Shown in pieces: positions 8,593 to 18,316 of a stretch of DNA of 52,255 nucleotides. The notes under the pieces were generated by a model. The model searched no databases, was not told the DNA's origin, and saw nothing but the letters and a program-made list of their open reading frames with translations. A program made the translations under genes and the position numbers. How positions within the stretch are numbered: the first letter of the stretch is position 1; each line of letters opens with the position of its first letter. Origin of the DNA: an uncultured Lachnospiraceae bacterium. GTDB lineage: Bacteria > Bacillota > Clostridia > Lachnospirales > Lachnospiraceae. The stretch lies in contig CANRIM010000015.1 of NCBI GenBank assembly GCA_947630695.1, positions 1-52,255 on the forward strand, in the 5' to 3' direction.

Positions 8593-9600
8593 ATGTCACT
8601 TGCAAATTATCAGTATGACGCCATTATGCGCGACTACAACAGGAAGCAGTTTGCGAACAAACGGATTGCCGACCGGCGCTATGAAGAAGTCTGCAAAACC
8701 ATTCCTGCCTTTGCCGCACTTGCACAGGAGGAATCGGCCGTCACGCTGCGTTACGGCGAACAGATGCTGCATGGTGCCTCCGATGCATCGGAGGCGCTTT
8801 CCGAGGCGCTGCGCCATATTGATGAACAAAAATCCTTAATTCTGGTGCAGCACGGGTATCCTGCCGACTATCTGGACACGCCCTGTACCTGTCCCAAATG
8901 CCACGACACCGGTTATATTGACGATGTAACTCCCTGTTCCTGCTTCCGCAAAGCGGCGGTGGCGCTGCTCTATGATCAGAGCGCCCGGCAGGACATCTAC
9001 AAAAGAGAAAACTTCAAAACCTTTTCACTGGATTATTATTCCGATACCCGGATCGATCCGGTTTCCGGAAAAACCATGCGGCAGCAGGCAAAGGAAGCGC
9101 TCCTGACCTGCAGGCGGTTTGCGGAAGAACTGGATCAGAAACATGGAAATCTGATTCTCTACGGTCCTACGGGCGTCGGAAAAACTTTTCTTGCAAACAG
9201 TATTGCCAAATATCTCATCGATACCATTCACTCAGTGGTCCATCTGGATGCGCCGGCCTTTTTCAAAGCGCTGGCTGACGATCATTTTCGCAGCAAAGAA
9301 GATGACGGCAGCGCCGCAGGATTTTCTGCCTGCGATTGTCTGATTGTGGATGATCTGGGCGCCGAACTTTTGAACAGTTTTGTGGTCAGCAGCCTGTGTG
9401 AATGCATCGAATACCGCCGCCTGCATGGAAAATCCACGGTTTTTACCACCAATCTGGGACCTGCGGAGCTCAAAGCGCAGTATCAGGATCGGGTTTTTTC
9501 CAGACTGATTGCGGATTACACTTTTCTGCATCTGGACGGCGACGACATAAGGCTTCTGATAAAAACCAAAACCATACATACCGGTACCGGTAAAAGATAA
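8593..9600 (+). CDS. DnaI/DnaC-type helicase-loader ATPase
   Basis: 335 residues. A zinc-type cysteine cluster (C98, C100, C103, C115, C117; CTCPKCHDTGY ... PCSC) precedes an AAA+ domain with Walker A GPTGVGKT at about 190-197 and Walker B CLIVDDLGAE. It matches the helicase-loader branch related to IstB and DnaC, and the N-terminal zinc-binding part is typical of DnaI-like loaders. It should load the replicative helicase together with the DnaD-type protein encoded 52 bases upstream. A good ribosome-binding site (GAGAGGAAA) precedes the ATG. Confidence 0.88.
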   Translation: MSLANYQYDAIMRDYNRKQFANKRIADRRYEEVCKTIPAFAALAQEESAVTLRYGEQMLHGASDASEALSEALRHIDEQKSLILVQHGYPADYLDTPCTCPKCHDTGYIDDVTPCSCFRKAAVALLYDQSARQDIYKRENFKTFSLDYYSDTRIDPVSGKTMRQQAKEALLTCRRFAEELDQKHGNLILYGPTGVGKTFLANSIAKYLIDTIHSVVHLDAPAFFKALADDHFRSKEDDGSAAGFSACDCLIVDDLGAELLNSFVVSSLCECIEYRRLHGKSTVFTTNLGPAELKAQYQDRVFSRLIADYTFLHLDGDDIRLLIKTKTIHTGTGKR

Positions 9601-9619
9601 ATGAAGGAGGACATATTAC

Positions 9620-10792
9620 ATGAAATCATCTGACGGTAAGATTCTGGACAGAATGCCGGTGGGTCCCCTGGGACTGATTCCGCTGCAAAGCTGTGCGGAA
9701 CTGGGAGAGAAGGTCAACTCCTATCTTTCCAAATGGCGTTCCGAACGCGGCGCCAGCGAAACTTCCCTGGTACTCGCCGGATACAGCAGAGACTCGTACA
9801 TTATGGACGTCGCCACACCCCGCTTCGGTTCGGGGGAAGGCAAGGGCTTTATCCGTTCCTCTGTCCGGGGCGACGACATTTTTATCATGGTAGATGTTTT
9901 GAACCACTCGATTACCTACTCTCTCCGCGGGGTCGAAAATCACATGTCGCCGGATGATCATTTTCAGGATCTGAAGCGTGTGATCGCCGCCATCGGCGGA
10001 AAGGCCCGGAGAATCAACGTAATTATGCCGTTCCTTTATGAAAGCCGTCAGCATAAGCGTTCGGCAAGAGAATCCCTCGACTGCGCCACCGCGCTGCAGG
10101 AACTGGTGGCTATGGGCGTTGACAATATCATTACCTTTGATGCCCATGATATCCGCGTACAGAACGCGATCCCTCTGAAAGGATTTGACAGCGCCAATGC
10201 CTCTTACCAGTTTATCAAATATCTTCTGCGCCGCCGCCCGGATCTGCAGGTAGACAGCGAGCATATGCTGGTGCTGAGCCCGGATGAAGGCGGTACCAAC
10301 CGTGCCATTTATATGGCCAATGTACTGGGCCTCGATATGGGTATTTTCTACAAACGCCGCGATTACTCTGTTGTGATCGACGGCCGCAATCCCATTGTCA
10401 GCCATGAATATCTGGGTCCCGATGTGGAAGGAAAAGATATTATCATCCTGGATGATATGATCTGCTCCGGCGAGAGTATGATCGAAGTCGCCACAGAAAT
10501 CAAAAAACGCGGCGCCAACCGCGTCTTCGTCGCAGCGACCTTCGGCATCTTTACAAAGGGCTTTGAAAAATTTGACGAGGCTTATGAAAATGGCGTGATT
10601 ACCAATATTATCACCACAAACCTGACTTATCTGCCTCCTGAAATATACAGCAAAAAATACTTTATTGAATGCGACATGAGCAAATACATTGCCCTGCTGA
10701 TCGATGCGCTGAACCACGACGAATCCATCAGCGAATATCTGGATCCCACGGAACGGATCCAGAACCTTCTGCAGAAATATCAGGAAAAGTAA
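9620..10792 (+). CDS. prs: Ribose-phosphate pyrophosphokinase (long divergent form)
   Basis: 390 residues against about 315 for the usual enzyme. It should make PRPP from ribose-5-phosphate and ATP for nucleotide, His and Trp synthesis. Visible motifs: ESRQHKRSARES (141-152), which corresponds to the ARQDRK...R loop with His where Asp is usual; TFDAHD (172-177) with the family's His; SPDEGGTNRA (220-229); and the PRPP-binding loop IIILDDMICSGESM (274-287). The extra length is mainly an N-terminal extension (about residues 1-45) and insertions. AAGGAGG lies ten bases before the ATG. It is probably co-transcribed with the primosome genes and ends at the terminator at 10826-10872. Confidence 0.87.
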   Translation: MKSSDGKILDRMPVGPLGLIPLQSCAELGEKVNSYLSKWRSERGASETSLVLAGYSRDSYIMDVATPRFGSGEGKGFIRSSVRGDDIFIMVDVLNHSITYSLRGVENHMSPDDHFQDLKRVIAAIGGKARRINVIMPFLYESRQHKRSARESLDCATALQELVAMGVDNIITFDAHDIRVQNAIPLKGFDSANASYQFIKYLLRRRPDLQVDSEHMLVLSPDEGGTNRAIYMANVLGLDMGIFYKRRDYSVVIDGRNPIVSHEYLGPDVEGKDIIILDDMICSGESMIEVATEIKKRGANRVFVAATFGIFTKGFEKFDEAYENGVITNIITTNLTYLPPEIYSKKYFIECDMSKYIALLIDALNHDESISEYLDPTERIQNLLQKYQEK

Positions 10793-10825
10793 TTTCTTCC
10801 TTTGTCACTGTAAAAGAACCACAGT

Positions 10826-10872
10826 AAAAGGCGTTCATGGATTCCCGCCAGGGGAAACCGTGAACGCCTTTT
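10826..10872. terminator. Bidirectional terminator between prs and the foldase gene
   Basis: The arms AAAAGGCGTTCA (10826-10837) and TGAACGCCTTTT (10861-10872) are perfectly complementary, and the pairing extends three more steps with one G-U pair. T-runs lie on both strands. It serves prs from the left and the mfd-foldase group from the right. Confidence 0.85.
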
Positions 10873-10926
10873 CTCATCCTGCTTTCTGCGGTTGTCCAAA
10901 ACACCGCAAGCACTTTTTATTCTTTT

Positions 10927-11961
10927 TTAATTCTGATTGGCTTCTTCTCTGTAAGCTTCGACCGTCCGGTCAAAGTTTGCGGTGGCCCACAAATCCTCAT
11001 CCAAGTCAATGTCCACGTCTTTTTTCAGCGCTTCATAGGCCGTATCAAAGGCTTCCGCCAGTTTTTCGTCGGCAATGGTCTGACGGGCATTTTCCGTCGC
11101 TTCCTCATCATAATCGGAAACCTTGCAGAGCAGGAACAGGCCGCCCTCCACCGGAACCGGATCCGAAACTTCTCCTACTGCCAGTGCATCCGCCTGTGCG
11201 TCGATGTCTGCAAAATCGCCGTCGTCCTGTGATCCGAAAGAATGTGAAGATACCGAGAAGCCATACTCCTTCGCGGCGTCTTCAAAACTGGTATCTCCGG
11301 TCTTTGCATTTTTAATGGCCTCAAAGGTAGCGCGGTAGGTATTTTGCTGTTCCACCGGCATATCCACGGTGTCGCCATCCTCATCCGTTTCCGTCAGCGG
11401 CTGATACACATACTCAAAGGTCTTCTGTGCCGCTTCCTCCATAGTGACCGAAGTATCCACATCCTGCAGCATCGCATTGTACACAAGATTATAGATCCTG
11501 TAATTGGTCATGACCTTACGGACAATATCCTCTGTTGCGCCCATGGCATTCTGCGCTTCTTCCGTATTGGCATCCATAAATGCCTTTACCGTAGTTTCAA
11601 TGGCTTCTTTATCCGCATCCTCCAGAGAAACGCCGTAGGTATCGGCATTGTCCGCCAGAATATACATGGTTTCCAGTTCATCGATCACCGAACCCTTGAT
11701 ATACTCAATAAAGGTTCCGGTACCCGTTACATCCTGGTTGTACCAATCTTCTCCGTAAAGGGAAGACGCCATGGTCTGATACTGTGCCTGACGCCATTTC
11801 ATTATAAAGTATGCTTCTCTGAGCGTAATGTCATGATCTCCGACTTTCAATACCACCGATTCAAAATCCAGCTTCTCGGCGCCTGTTTTCTTTGTACATC
11901 CCGCGCATAATGTCAGCAGCACCGTCAGCACTGCCAGCAGCGCTATCGCACGCTTTTTCAT
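10927..11961 (-). CDS. PrsA/SurA-like foldase lipoprotein (peptidyl-prolyl isomerase family)
   Basis: 344 residues. A lipoprotein signal (MKKRAIALLAVLTVLLTLCAGC) puts the mature protein on the outside of the membrane. The C-terminal half has parvulin-like features (FEDAAKEYGFSVSSHSFGSQ ... GDFADIDAQADALAVGEVSD ... GGLFLLCKVSDY). The N-terminal half resembles the SurA/PrsA chaperone domain. It probably helps exported proteins fold. The PPIase core is weak, so enzyme activity is uncertain. Its own promoter is visible at 12006-12034, and a shared terminator follows. Confidence 0.78.
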   Translation of the reverse strand: MKKRAIALLAVLTVLLTLCAGCTKKTGAEKLDFESVVLKVGDHDITLREAYFIMKWRQAQYQTMASSLYGEDWYNQDVTGTGTFIEYIKGSVIDELETMYILADNADTYGVSLEDADKEAIETTVKAFMDANTEEAQNAMGATEDIVRKVMTNYRIYNLVYNAMLQDVDTSVTMEEAAQKTFEYVYQPLTETDEDGDTVDMPVEQQNTYRATFEAIKNAKTGDTSFEDAAKEYGFSVSSHSFGSQDDGDFADIDAQADALAVGEVSDPVPVEGGLFLLCKVSDYDEEATENARQTIADEKLAEAFDTAYEALKKDVDIDLDEDLWATANFDRTVEAYREEANQN

Positions 11962-12005
11962 CTGATACTGACCTCCTGAAATGTCCTGAAAATTTTACTC
12001 ATAAC

Positions 12006-12034
12006 AGTATAATGGTTTTCCACCGTCTTCGCAA
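12006..12034 (-). promoter_or_regulatory. Promoter for the foldase gene
   Basis: On the minus strand: -35 TTGCGA (12029-12034), 17 bases, -10 TATACT (12006-12011). It lies in the 79-base gap after mfd. Confidence 0.6.
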
Positions 12035-12040
12035 GTCCTT

Positions 12041-15000
12041 TTATGCTTCCTGCAGATATTTTGCCATAGCAGACAGAATCTCCAGAAAACTTTTTTTCCA
12101 GTCCTTTTCCCGCTGTTTTTCCAGCGCGATATTGAAATAAGGCCGCACGTCTGCCCGGAACAGAATCCGTCCCCGGTACGCCTGCAGCATCGCCGGAATA
12201 TTCTCGACCTTGATATGCGCTTCCGGATCCATATACAGCAGAATACGTTTCTGATTTCCACTGATTTCCGTGATGTCCAGCTTTCTGCACAGCGCCTTGA
12301 TTCTGGACACCAAAAGCAGATTCAGGACTTCCTCCGGCGGCGTTCCGAAACGATCCGTCAGTTCATCCAGCATGTCGTCACATTCTTCTTCATCCTTCAG
12401 CCCGGCGATCCGCTTGTACAGATCCAGCTTGACAAATTCATTCGGTACATAGGCCGACGGAATCAACGCATTGATGGGAATATCCACCACCGTATCCGCT
12501 TCCTCCTTCACCGGCAGTCCCCGTTCCTGCTGAATCGCTTTCTGCAGCATCCGGACATACAGATCGTACCCGACAGCTTCCACATGCCCGTGCTGACTGG
12601 TTCCCAGCACATTGCCGGCGCCGCGAATCTCCAGATCTTTCATGGCAATCCGGACGCCCGAACCCAGCGCCGTAAACTCCCGGATGGCAGACAGCCGTTT
12701 TTCGGCCTCTTCCTTCAGTATTTTATCCCGCTGGTAGAGCAGAAAGGCATAGGCCGTCCGATTGGAGCGGCCTACCCGCCCTTTCAGCTGGTACAGCTGG
12801 GACAATCCGAAACGGTCTGCATCGTGAATGATAATGGTATTCACATTCGGGATGTCCAGACCGGTTTCAATAATGGTAGTGGAGACCAGCACGTCGATTT
12901 CTCCGTTGATAAAACGGTACATAATGGATTCCAGCTGCCGTTCAGGCATCTGCCCGTGGGCAAAAGCCACATTTGCCTCCGGCACCAGTTCCATGATCTT
13001 TGCCGTAATATCGTCAATGCCCGCAACGCGGTTGAACACATAATAGACCTGTCCGCCCCGGCCGATCTCACGATGAATCGCCTCCCGTACCAGCTCTTCC
13101 CGAAATTCACAGACATAGGTCTGGATCGCCATCCGATCCTGCGGCGGCTCCTCCAGCACGCTCATATCCCGGATGCCGGAAAGTCCCATATGCAGGGTTC
13201 GCGGAATGGGCGTGGCGCTTAAGGTAAGCACATCTACCTCGTTTTTCAGTTTCTTGATTTTTTCCTTATGCCGGACGCCGAAGCGCTGTTCCTCATCGAT
13301 GACCAGCAGTCCCAGATCCCGAAAGGAAACGTCCTCTGACAAAATCCGGTGGGTTCCGATGACAATATCCGTGCCCCCCTGCGCCAGTTCTTTGACAACC
13401 TGCGCCTGCTGGGGCCGGGTCTGGAAACGGCTCAGCATCTTTACGGAGACCGGAAAATCCTTCATCCGCTGGGTAAAGGTCTGATAATGCTGCTGCGCCA
13501 GAATCGTAGTAGGTACCAGCACGGCCACCTGCTTGTTTTCCTGTACGGCCTTGAAGGCGGCCCGCAGCGCGATTTCCGTCTTGCCGAATCCTACATCTCC
13601 GCAGATGATCCGGTCCATAATATGGTCGCTTTCCATATCCCGTTTGGTGGCCGCAATGGCCCGCAGCTGATCGCTGGTTTCTTCAAAGGGAAACATTTCT
13701 TCAAACTCCGTCTGCCAGACGGTATCCTTCCCGTATGCATACCCCTTGCGGCTCATGCGGATCGCATACAGCTCCACCAGATCCTTTGCCAGCGCCTCCA
13801 CCGCCGTTTTGACCCTGGCTTTTGTCTTATGCCACTCCGGGCTGCCCAGCTTGTTCAGCTTCGGCTTTCTTCCTTCGCCGCCGCTGTATTTCTGAATCTT
13901 CTCCAGCTGGGTCGCCAGCACGTACAGGCAGCTGCCGCCCGCGAACTCCACCTGCAGATATTCTTTTTCCACACCGTCCACCGTCATGGTTTTTAAACCC
14001 CGGTAAATACCGACGCCGTGACTTTCATGGATGACATAATCCCCGGTTTTCAGTTCATTAAAATCCGAAAGCCCCTTCCCGGTAAATTCCTTTTTTGGTT
14101 TTCGTTTCTGCTTATTTTTGGTAAAAATGTCTGCTTCGCAGATCACTGCAAAATGGATCAGGGGATAGGAAAAACCCTTTCGGATTCCCCCTTTCACAGT
14201 CATGATTTCTCCCGGACGAACCGCTCTGTCCAGACTGCCGCTGTAGGCGGCAGCCAGTCCTTCGTCAAACAGTTCCCCGGCCAGCCGCCTTGCCCTCTGC
14301 TCCGAAGGCGACACCAGCAGCACCGCATATCCCTCTTTCCGATACCGTTTCAGATCCCTGATCAGCTGCAGAAAGTCGTTATGATAGGGTGCAATGGAAA
14401 CCGCGTTAATAAAGCTTCTGGTCTGCACCGCAAAAGGCGATTTTACATTATCAATGGCAGAAAGCCCCACGCAGGAAAAACCCATCAGGCGCGCCGCTGT
14501 TTCTTTGGCGCCGAAAATCAGATCCGCCTGCCCGGGCAGCATTTCTCCGGCCAGCAGCCGGTTTTTGACGCTTTCGGTAAATTCCAGTTCCACACCCCGG
14601 CCCTGTTCGTAGGCCCGCATGGGTTCGTCGATCAGCACCAGGGTATCCTCCGGAAGAAAATAATCGGAAAAGCCCAGTTTTTCATCGAAAAAATAGGCGA
14701 TGAAGCCTTCCATTCCCCCAAAGTTCCCCCTGGCCTGCAGGCTCTGGCCCTGCTCCCGGATTTTTTCCCGCAGATAGGCCGCCTCTTTTGTACGGCCGTC
14801 CTTCCGCAGTTTTGCACTCTGCCGTTTTTCTTCGGCTTCCATCCGTTCTATGCCTGACTGCAGCTGTTTTTGCCCGATCAAAAGCTCCGTCGCCGGAAAA
14901 ATGTCGATTTCTGTCAGATTTTCAATGGTGCGCTGCGTGGCCGGATCAAAGGAACGAATGGAATCGATCTCATCTCCCCAAAATTCGATCCGGTACGGCG

Positions 15001-15559
15001 CCTGCTCCACCAGCGAAAACACGTCTACAATATTGCCTCGAATGCAAAACTGTCCTTCCTGTTCCACCAGCCCGGTCCGCTCATACCCCAGATCCGTCAG
15101 CTGCTGCGCAATACCGTCAAAGACCGGTGCATGATCCATATCGATGTGCATCACATTTTTTCTGTAAATTTCTAGGGGAATGATGCGGTCCATCAGTGCT
15201 GCAAAGCTGGTGACCACCGTTGCGGCCTCATCCTGCAGCAGACGCCTGACCACCTGCAGGCGCTGTCTGGTCAGCAGATTGCCGTGCACATCCGCCTGGT
15301 AAAAAAGCAGATCCCGGGCCGGATACAAAAGCGCCGCCGGATCGTAAAACCGGTATTCCTCATACAGATCTTTGGCTCTCTGATCGCTGAAGGTAATAAT
15401 CAGTTTCCTTTTGAAATCTTCGCTGCAGCCGTAAATCCAGTGTAGTTTCTGTGAATCCACACAGCCGGACACAGACTTTAAGCCGCGATTTTGTTTTAAA
15501 CCGCGGCGCACTTCCTGCATTTCCACCAACTGTGTAAAGGGGGATGTCAATGCTTCCAT
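12041..15559 (-). CDS. mfd: Transcription-repair coupling factor Mfd
   Basis: 1172 residues, the usual size. Mfd removes RNA polymerase stalled at lesions and recruits UvrA. Visible parts in order: UvrB-like N-terminal domains with RQRLQVVRRLLQDE and RGNIVDVFSL; an RNA-polymerase-interaction/CarD-like segment (GDYVIHESHGVGIYRGL ... YLQVEFAGG); the translocase Walker A ICGDVGFGKTEIALRAAFK; the DEEQRFG box; SATPIPRTL; and helicase motif VI GRVGRSNRTAYAFL. It follows pth by 17 bases on the same strand, which suggests co-transcription. AAAGGAAAA precedes the ATG. Confidence 0.97.
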   Translation of the reverse strand: MEALTSPFTQLVEMQEVRRGLKQNRGLKSVSGCVDSQKLHWIYGCSEDFKRKLIITFSDQRAKDLYEEYRFYDPAALLYPARDLLFYQADVHGNLLTRQRLQVVRRLLQDEAATVVTSFAALMDRIIPLEIYRKNVMHIDMDHAPVFDGIAQQLTDLGYERTGLVEQEGQFCIRGNIVDVFSLVEQAPYRIEFWGDEIDSIRSFDPATQRTIENLTEIDIFPATELLIGQKQLQSGIERMEAEEKRQSAKLRKDGRTKEAAYLREKIREQGQSLQARGNFGGMEGFIAYFFDEKLGFSDYFLPEDTLVLIDEPMRAYEQGRGVELEFTESVKNRLLAGEMLPGQADLIFGAKETAARLMGFSCVGLSAIDNVKSPFAVQTRSFINAVSIAPYHNDFLQLIRDLKRYRKEGYAVLLVSPSEQRARRLAGELFDEGLAAAYSGSLDRAVRPGEIMTVKGGIRKGFSYPLIHFAVICEADIFTKNKQKRKPKKEFTGKGLSDFNELKTGDYVIHESHGVGIYRGLKTMTVDGVEKEYLQVEFAGGSCLYVLATQLEKIQKYSGGEGRKPKLNKLGSPEWHKTKARVKTAVEALAKDLVELYAIRMSRKGYAYGKDTVWQTEFEEMFPFEETSDQLRAIAATKRDMESDHIMDRIICGDVGFGKTEIALRAAFKAVQENKQVAVLVPTTILAQQHYQTFTQRMKDFPVSVKMLSRFQTRPQQAQVVKELAQGGTDIVIGTHRILSEDVSFRDLGLLVIDEEQRFGVRHKEKIKKLKNEVDVLTLSATPIPRTLHMGLSGIRDMSVLEEPPQDRMAIQTYVCEFREELVREAIHREIGRGGQVYYVFNRVAGIDDITAKIMELVPEANVAFAHGQMPERQLESIMYRFINGEIDVLVSTTIIETGLDIPNVNTIIIHDADRFGLSQLYQLKGRVGRSNRTAYAFLLYQRDKILKEEAEKRLSAIREFTALGSGVRIAMKDLEIRGAGNVLGTSQHGHVEAVGYDLYVRMLQKAIQQERGLPVKEEADTVVDIPINALIPSAYVPNEFVKLDLYKRIAGLKDEEECDDMLDELTDRFGTPPEEVLNLLLVSRIKALCRKLDITEISGNQKRILLYMDPEAHIKVENIPAMLQAYRGRILFRADVRPYFNIALEKQREKDWKKSFLEILSAMAKYLQEA

Positions 15560-15576
15560 ATGTTTTCCTTTATTGA

Positions 15577-16140
15577 TTAATTATATTTGTTCATGGCCCG
15601 GTCGATGCCTTCCGCCGCAATGCAGCGCACCGCTTCCGCGGCTCTTGCCGTCGCCTCGGCCATCTGCCGTTTTTCGTCCCGGTTAAAATGTCCCAGCACA
15701 TGGGAAACCAGATCTTCTTCCGCCGATACTCTGTCTCCCACCCCGACTCTGACCCGCATAAATGCATCGCTTTCCAGCCGGCTGATGATATGCTTCAGCC
15801 CGTTGTGTCCGCCGGCGCTGCCTTTTCTGCGGAGCCGTAAAGCGCCCAGGGGCAAATTGATATCGTCCGAAATCACGATCAGATCCTGCGTGGGATCCGC
15901 TCTATAATACTGCACGGCTTCCGCTATGCTGTCGCCGCTCAGATTCATGAAGGTTTCCGGTTTGAGCAAAAGCACCTTCTGTCCTTCCAGATACCCGCTG
16001 CCGGTCAGTCCGCGGAACCGGTGTTCTTTCATGCGGATACCACATACCTTTGCCAGTTCGTCTATGACTTCATATCCTACATTATGTCTTGTCTTTGCAT
16101 ATTTATGACCGGGATTGCCAAGTCCTGCTACAATCAGCAT
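15577..16140 (-). CDS. pth: Peptidyl-tRNA hydrolase
   Basis: 187 residues from the ATG at 16140, which has GGAGG about five bases upstream; the longer open frame to 16185 runs through the ftsZ terminator. The enzyme frees tRNA from peptidyl-tRNA that drops off ribosomes. The start MLIVAGLGNPG, the catalytic His19 in TRHNVGYEVID, FMNLSGDSI, ISDDINLPLG and GSAGGHNGLKHI are all family hallmarks. The pth-mfd order is common in Bacillota. No separate promoter is obvious in the 31 bases between the ftsZ terminator hairpin and the start, so expression may depend on read-through. Confidence 0.96.
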   Translation of the reverse strand: MLIVAGLGNPGHKYAKTRHNVGYEVIDELAKVCGIRMKEHRFRGLTGSGYLEGQKVLLLKPETFMNLSGDSIAEAVQYYRADPTQDLIVISDDINLPLGALRLRRKGSAGGHNGLKHIISRLESDAFMRVRVGVGDRVSAEEDLVSHVLGHFNRDEKRQMAEATARAAEAVRCIAAEGIDRAMNKYN

Positions 16141-16170
16141 AGTTCCTCCGCTTTTGCCGCCTCCATGATG

Positions 16171-16200
16171 AAAAATGCTCCGCAAAAGCGGAGCATTTTT
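16171..16200 (-). terminator. Intrinsic terminator after ftsZ
   Basis: A perfect 13-bp stem (AAAAATGCTCCGC and its complement) with loop AAAA, giving a T-run on either strand. It lies 15 bases beyond the ftsZ stop and just before pth, so it should partly insulate pth-mfd from ftsZ. Confidence 0.85.
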
Positions 16201-16214
16201 TCATCGGACTGCCA

Positions 16215-17411
16215 TTACTTTTTATTGTTTAAAAATTTCGGTATTTGAATATTTTTCTCGCTTACCTTACTGGTGCCGGTATGGGAAGCAGGTGCGGATA
16301 CGCTTTCCGGCTTTTCCCGGGCCGGTGTATAAGCATTGCCCTGATATCTGGGTTTCTGCGGTGTCTGCGCCGGCTTTGCCGCAGAAGGCGCTGCAGTTTT
16401 CAGCGGTGCGGTGAAGCCCGTAAATCCCGGATTGGTCTTCGGGGCACGAATCGAAACATCTTCAATGCCTGTGGCAATGACCGTAACCGTCGCTTCGTCT
16501 GTTGCCTCCGCATCATACATGGCGCCGAAAATGATATTGGCCTCGTCGCCTGCCAGTTCCTGTACATAACATGCCGCGTCATTGGCATCCATCAGGGAGA
16601 TATCACCGTAAATATTGATAATCACATGGCTTGCGCCCTCAATGGTGGTCTCAAGCAGCGGACTGGAAACCGCCTGCTTGACAGCGTCCGTTGCTTTGTC
16701 GTCGCCGCTGCCGTAACCGATACCGATATGCGCGATGCCTTTGTCTGTCATAACCGTCTGGATATCTGCAAAGTCCAGATTGATCAGCGCCGGTACATTG
16801 ATCAGATCCGTGATACCCTTCACGGCCTGCTGCAGCACTTCGTCTGCTTTCTTCAGTGCTTCCGGAATGGTAGTTCTTCTGTCTACGATCTCCAGCAGCT
16901 TATCGTTGGGAATGACGATCAGTGTATCTACGTTCTCTTTCAGATTATCAATCCCCGCAATGGCATTTTCCATACGGCGCTTTGCTTCAAAACGAAACGG
17001 CTTGGTCACAACGCCTACGGTTAAGATACCCATATCCTTTGCCAGCTTTGCAACAATGGGTGCCGCGCCGGTACCGGTGCCGCCGCCCATGCCGCAGGTA
17101 ACAAAGACCATGTCCGCGCCTTCGATTTCTTTCGTAATCTCTTCCTGGCTTTCCATTGCCGCCTGCTGGCCGACTTCCGGTTTTGCGCCTGCGCCAAGGC
17201 CCTTGGTGATTTTCTCGCCGATCTGTATCGTCTTCGGCGCTTTACAGAGCCGAAGGGCCTGTAAATCCGTATTTATTCCGATAAATTCAACGCCGCCGGT
17301 ACTCTCTTCGATCATTCTGTTTACTGCGTTATTGCCGGCGCCGCCTACACCAATTACAATAATTTTCGCGGCGTTTATGTTGCCGCTTTCGTCTGTCATA
17401 ATCTCCAACAA
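16215..17411 (-). CDS. ftsZ: Cell division protein FtsZ
   Basis: 398 residues. This tubulin-like GTPase forms the division ring. Visible: [18 protein letters not shown] (about 19-36), [11 protein letters not shown], the tubulin signature GGGTGTG (109-115), and a long variable linker rich in Pro/Ala/Ser/Lys ending in the short C-terminal tail [12 protein letters not shown] that binds membrane anchors. I chose a TTG start at 17411 because GGAGG is eight bases upstream and the family begins MLEI; the first ATG (17399) is too far from that site. ftsZ has its own sigma-A promoter and terminator. No ftsA is present, so a different anchor such as SepF is expected elsewhere. Confidence 0.96.
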   Translation of the reverse strand: MLEIMTDESGNINAAKIIVIGVGGAGNNAVNRMIEESTGGVEFIGINTDLQALRLCKAPKTIQIGEKITKGLGAGAKPEVGQQAAMESQEEITKEIEGADMVFVTCGMGGGTGTGAAPIVAKLAKDMGILTVGVVTKPFRFEAKRRMENAIAGIDNLKENVDTLIVIPNDKLLEIVDRRTTIPEALKKADEVLQQAVKGITDLINVPALINLDFADIQTVMTDKGIAHIGIGYGSGDDKATDAVKQAVSSPLLETTIEGASHVIINIYGDISLMDANDAACYVQELAGDEANIIFGAMYDAEATDEATVTVIATGIEDVSIRAPKTNPGFTGFTAPLKTAAPSAAKPAQTPQKPRYQGNAYTPAREKPESVSAPASHTGTSKVSEKNIQIPKFLNNKK

Positions 17412-17492
17412 GAGTCTTTCCTCCTTTATGTTATTCTAACTCGCTGATAGGCAAAAACCCTATAGTTCACCTGATTATCTATAATTAGCTCT

Positions 17493-17521
17493 ATGATAAA
17501 CTATCCGTTTCAGCCTGTCAA
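17493..17521 (-). promoter_or_regulatory. Strong sigma-A promoter of ftsZ
   Basis: On the minus strand: -35 TTGACA (17516-17521), 17-base spacer, -10 TATCAT (17493-17498). A small hairpin (AGCGA/TCGCT) just after the ftsQ stop overlaps the -35. The leader of about 75 bases contains a short inverted repeat, ATAGG/CCTAT. Confidence 0.8.
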
Positions 17522-17539
17522 GCGAGTTTTTCGCTTGTT

Positions 17540-18316
17540 TTAAGGCTTTGCCTTAATAAATGACACTTCATCCGTGTTTTCATCCACGTTCTGCATATAC
17601 AGTGTTCCGTTTCTGCCTTCCAGGCTCGGCAGGATCGCAATCAGCTTCGCGATTTTATCCTCTAATGCCTTATCCGTTCCCAGCAGCACCTGCACGCCTG
17701 CAAAATAAAGTTCGATGGCATTGTCCTGGCTGATCAGGATCCGGTCCGGTTTCAGATCATTTTTCTTAATGATCTCCACCAGGCTTTTGACCGTCTTAAA
17801 CACGCCGGCATCCTTCGCCTGCAGGCTTTGATACAGGATGATGGTATCCAGTTCCAGTCCTTCGATCCGCGGAAGATCCGCCGGCGGTTCACTGGTGATT
17901 TTCAGCACCACGCCGTCTCTCGAAAACAGCACGCAGCTTTGCTCGATCATGACATAAGCTACCGGCTGTTTTTCATATACCCGGATATTCATCCGGTTGA
18001 GGCCGCCATATTCAATCTCGTAATCATCCAGATAAGGCAGCTTCGGCCGTTTTTTCAGCATTCCCAAAATCCGCTGGTACAGCGTGTTTTTTTCCGCGGT
18101 ATTCCTGATAATATCGGACTGTATCATATCGGCCGGACAGGACACGTTGCCGCTGACTGTGATCTTCCTTGCCTGACACAGCCAGACCATCAGCGCTGCG
18201 GCCGCAAGGACGGCAAACGTAATGGAGATGCATTTGAAAAGGCGGATCCTCCGCCGTTTTCTGGCAAATTTCTTATATGCAATTTGTCTGTCTGCCCGCT
18301 TTGCCAATTTTCTCAC
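17540..18316 (-). CDS. ftsQ: Cell division protein FtsQ/DivIB
   Basis: 258 residues. A very basic cytoplasmic start (RKLAKRADRQIAYKKFARKR) is followed by one membrane segment (about 29-46, CISITFAVLAAAALMVWLC) and an external POTRA-like domain opening with ITVSGNVSCPADMIQ. DivIB/FtsQ works with FtsL and DivIC at the septum. The start is a GTG that overlaps the murA stop (GTGA), so it is translationally coupled; the ribosome-binding site is weak. It lies directly before the ftsZ promoter, in the usual dcw position. Confidence 0.88.
   Translation of the reverse strand: MRKLAKRADRQIAYKKFARKRRRIRLFKCISITFAVLAAAALMVWLCQARKITVSGNVSCPADMIQSDIIRNTAEKNTLYQRILGMLKKRPKLPYLDDYEIEYGGLNRMNIRVYEKQPVAYVMIEQSCVLFSRDGVVLKITSEPPADLPRIEGLELDTIILYQSLQAKDAGVFKTVKSLVEIIKKNDLKPDRILISQDNAIELYFAGVQVLLGTDKALEDKIAKLIAILPSLEGRNGTLYMQNVDENTDEVSFIKAKP

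Noticed and set aside
9626-10717. Minus-strand open frame of 363 codons opposite prs
   Set aside because: Shadow of the PRPP synthetase gene; no domain seen.
12215-13222. Long plus-strand open frame (335 codons) opposite mfd
   Set aside because: It is antisense to the conserved helicase part of Mfd and has no family features; an effect of codon bias.
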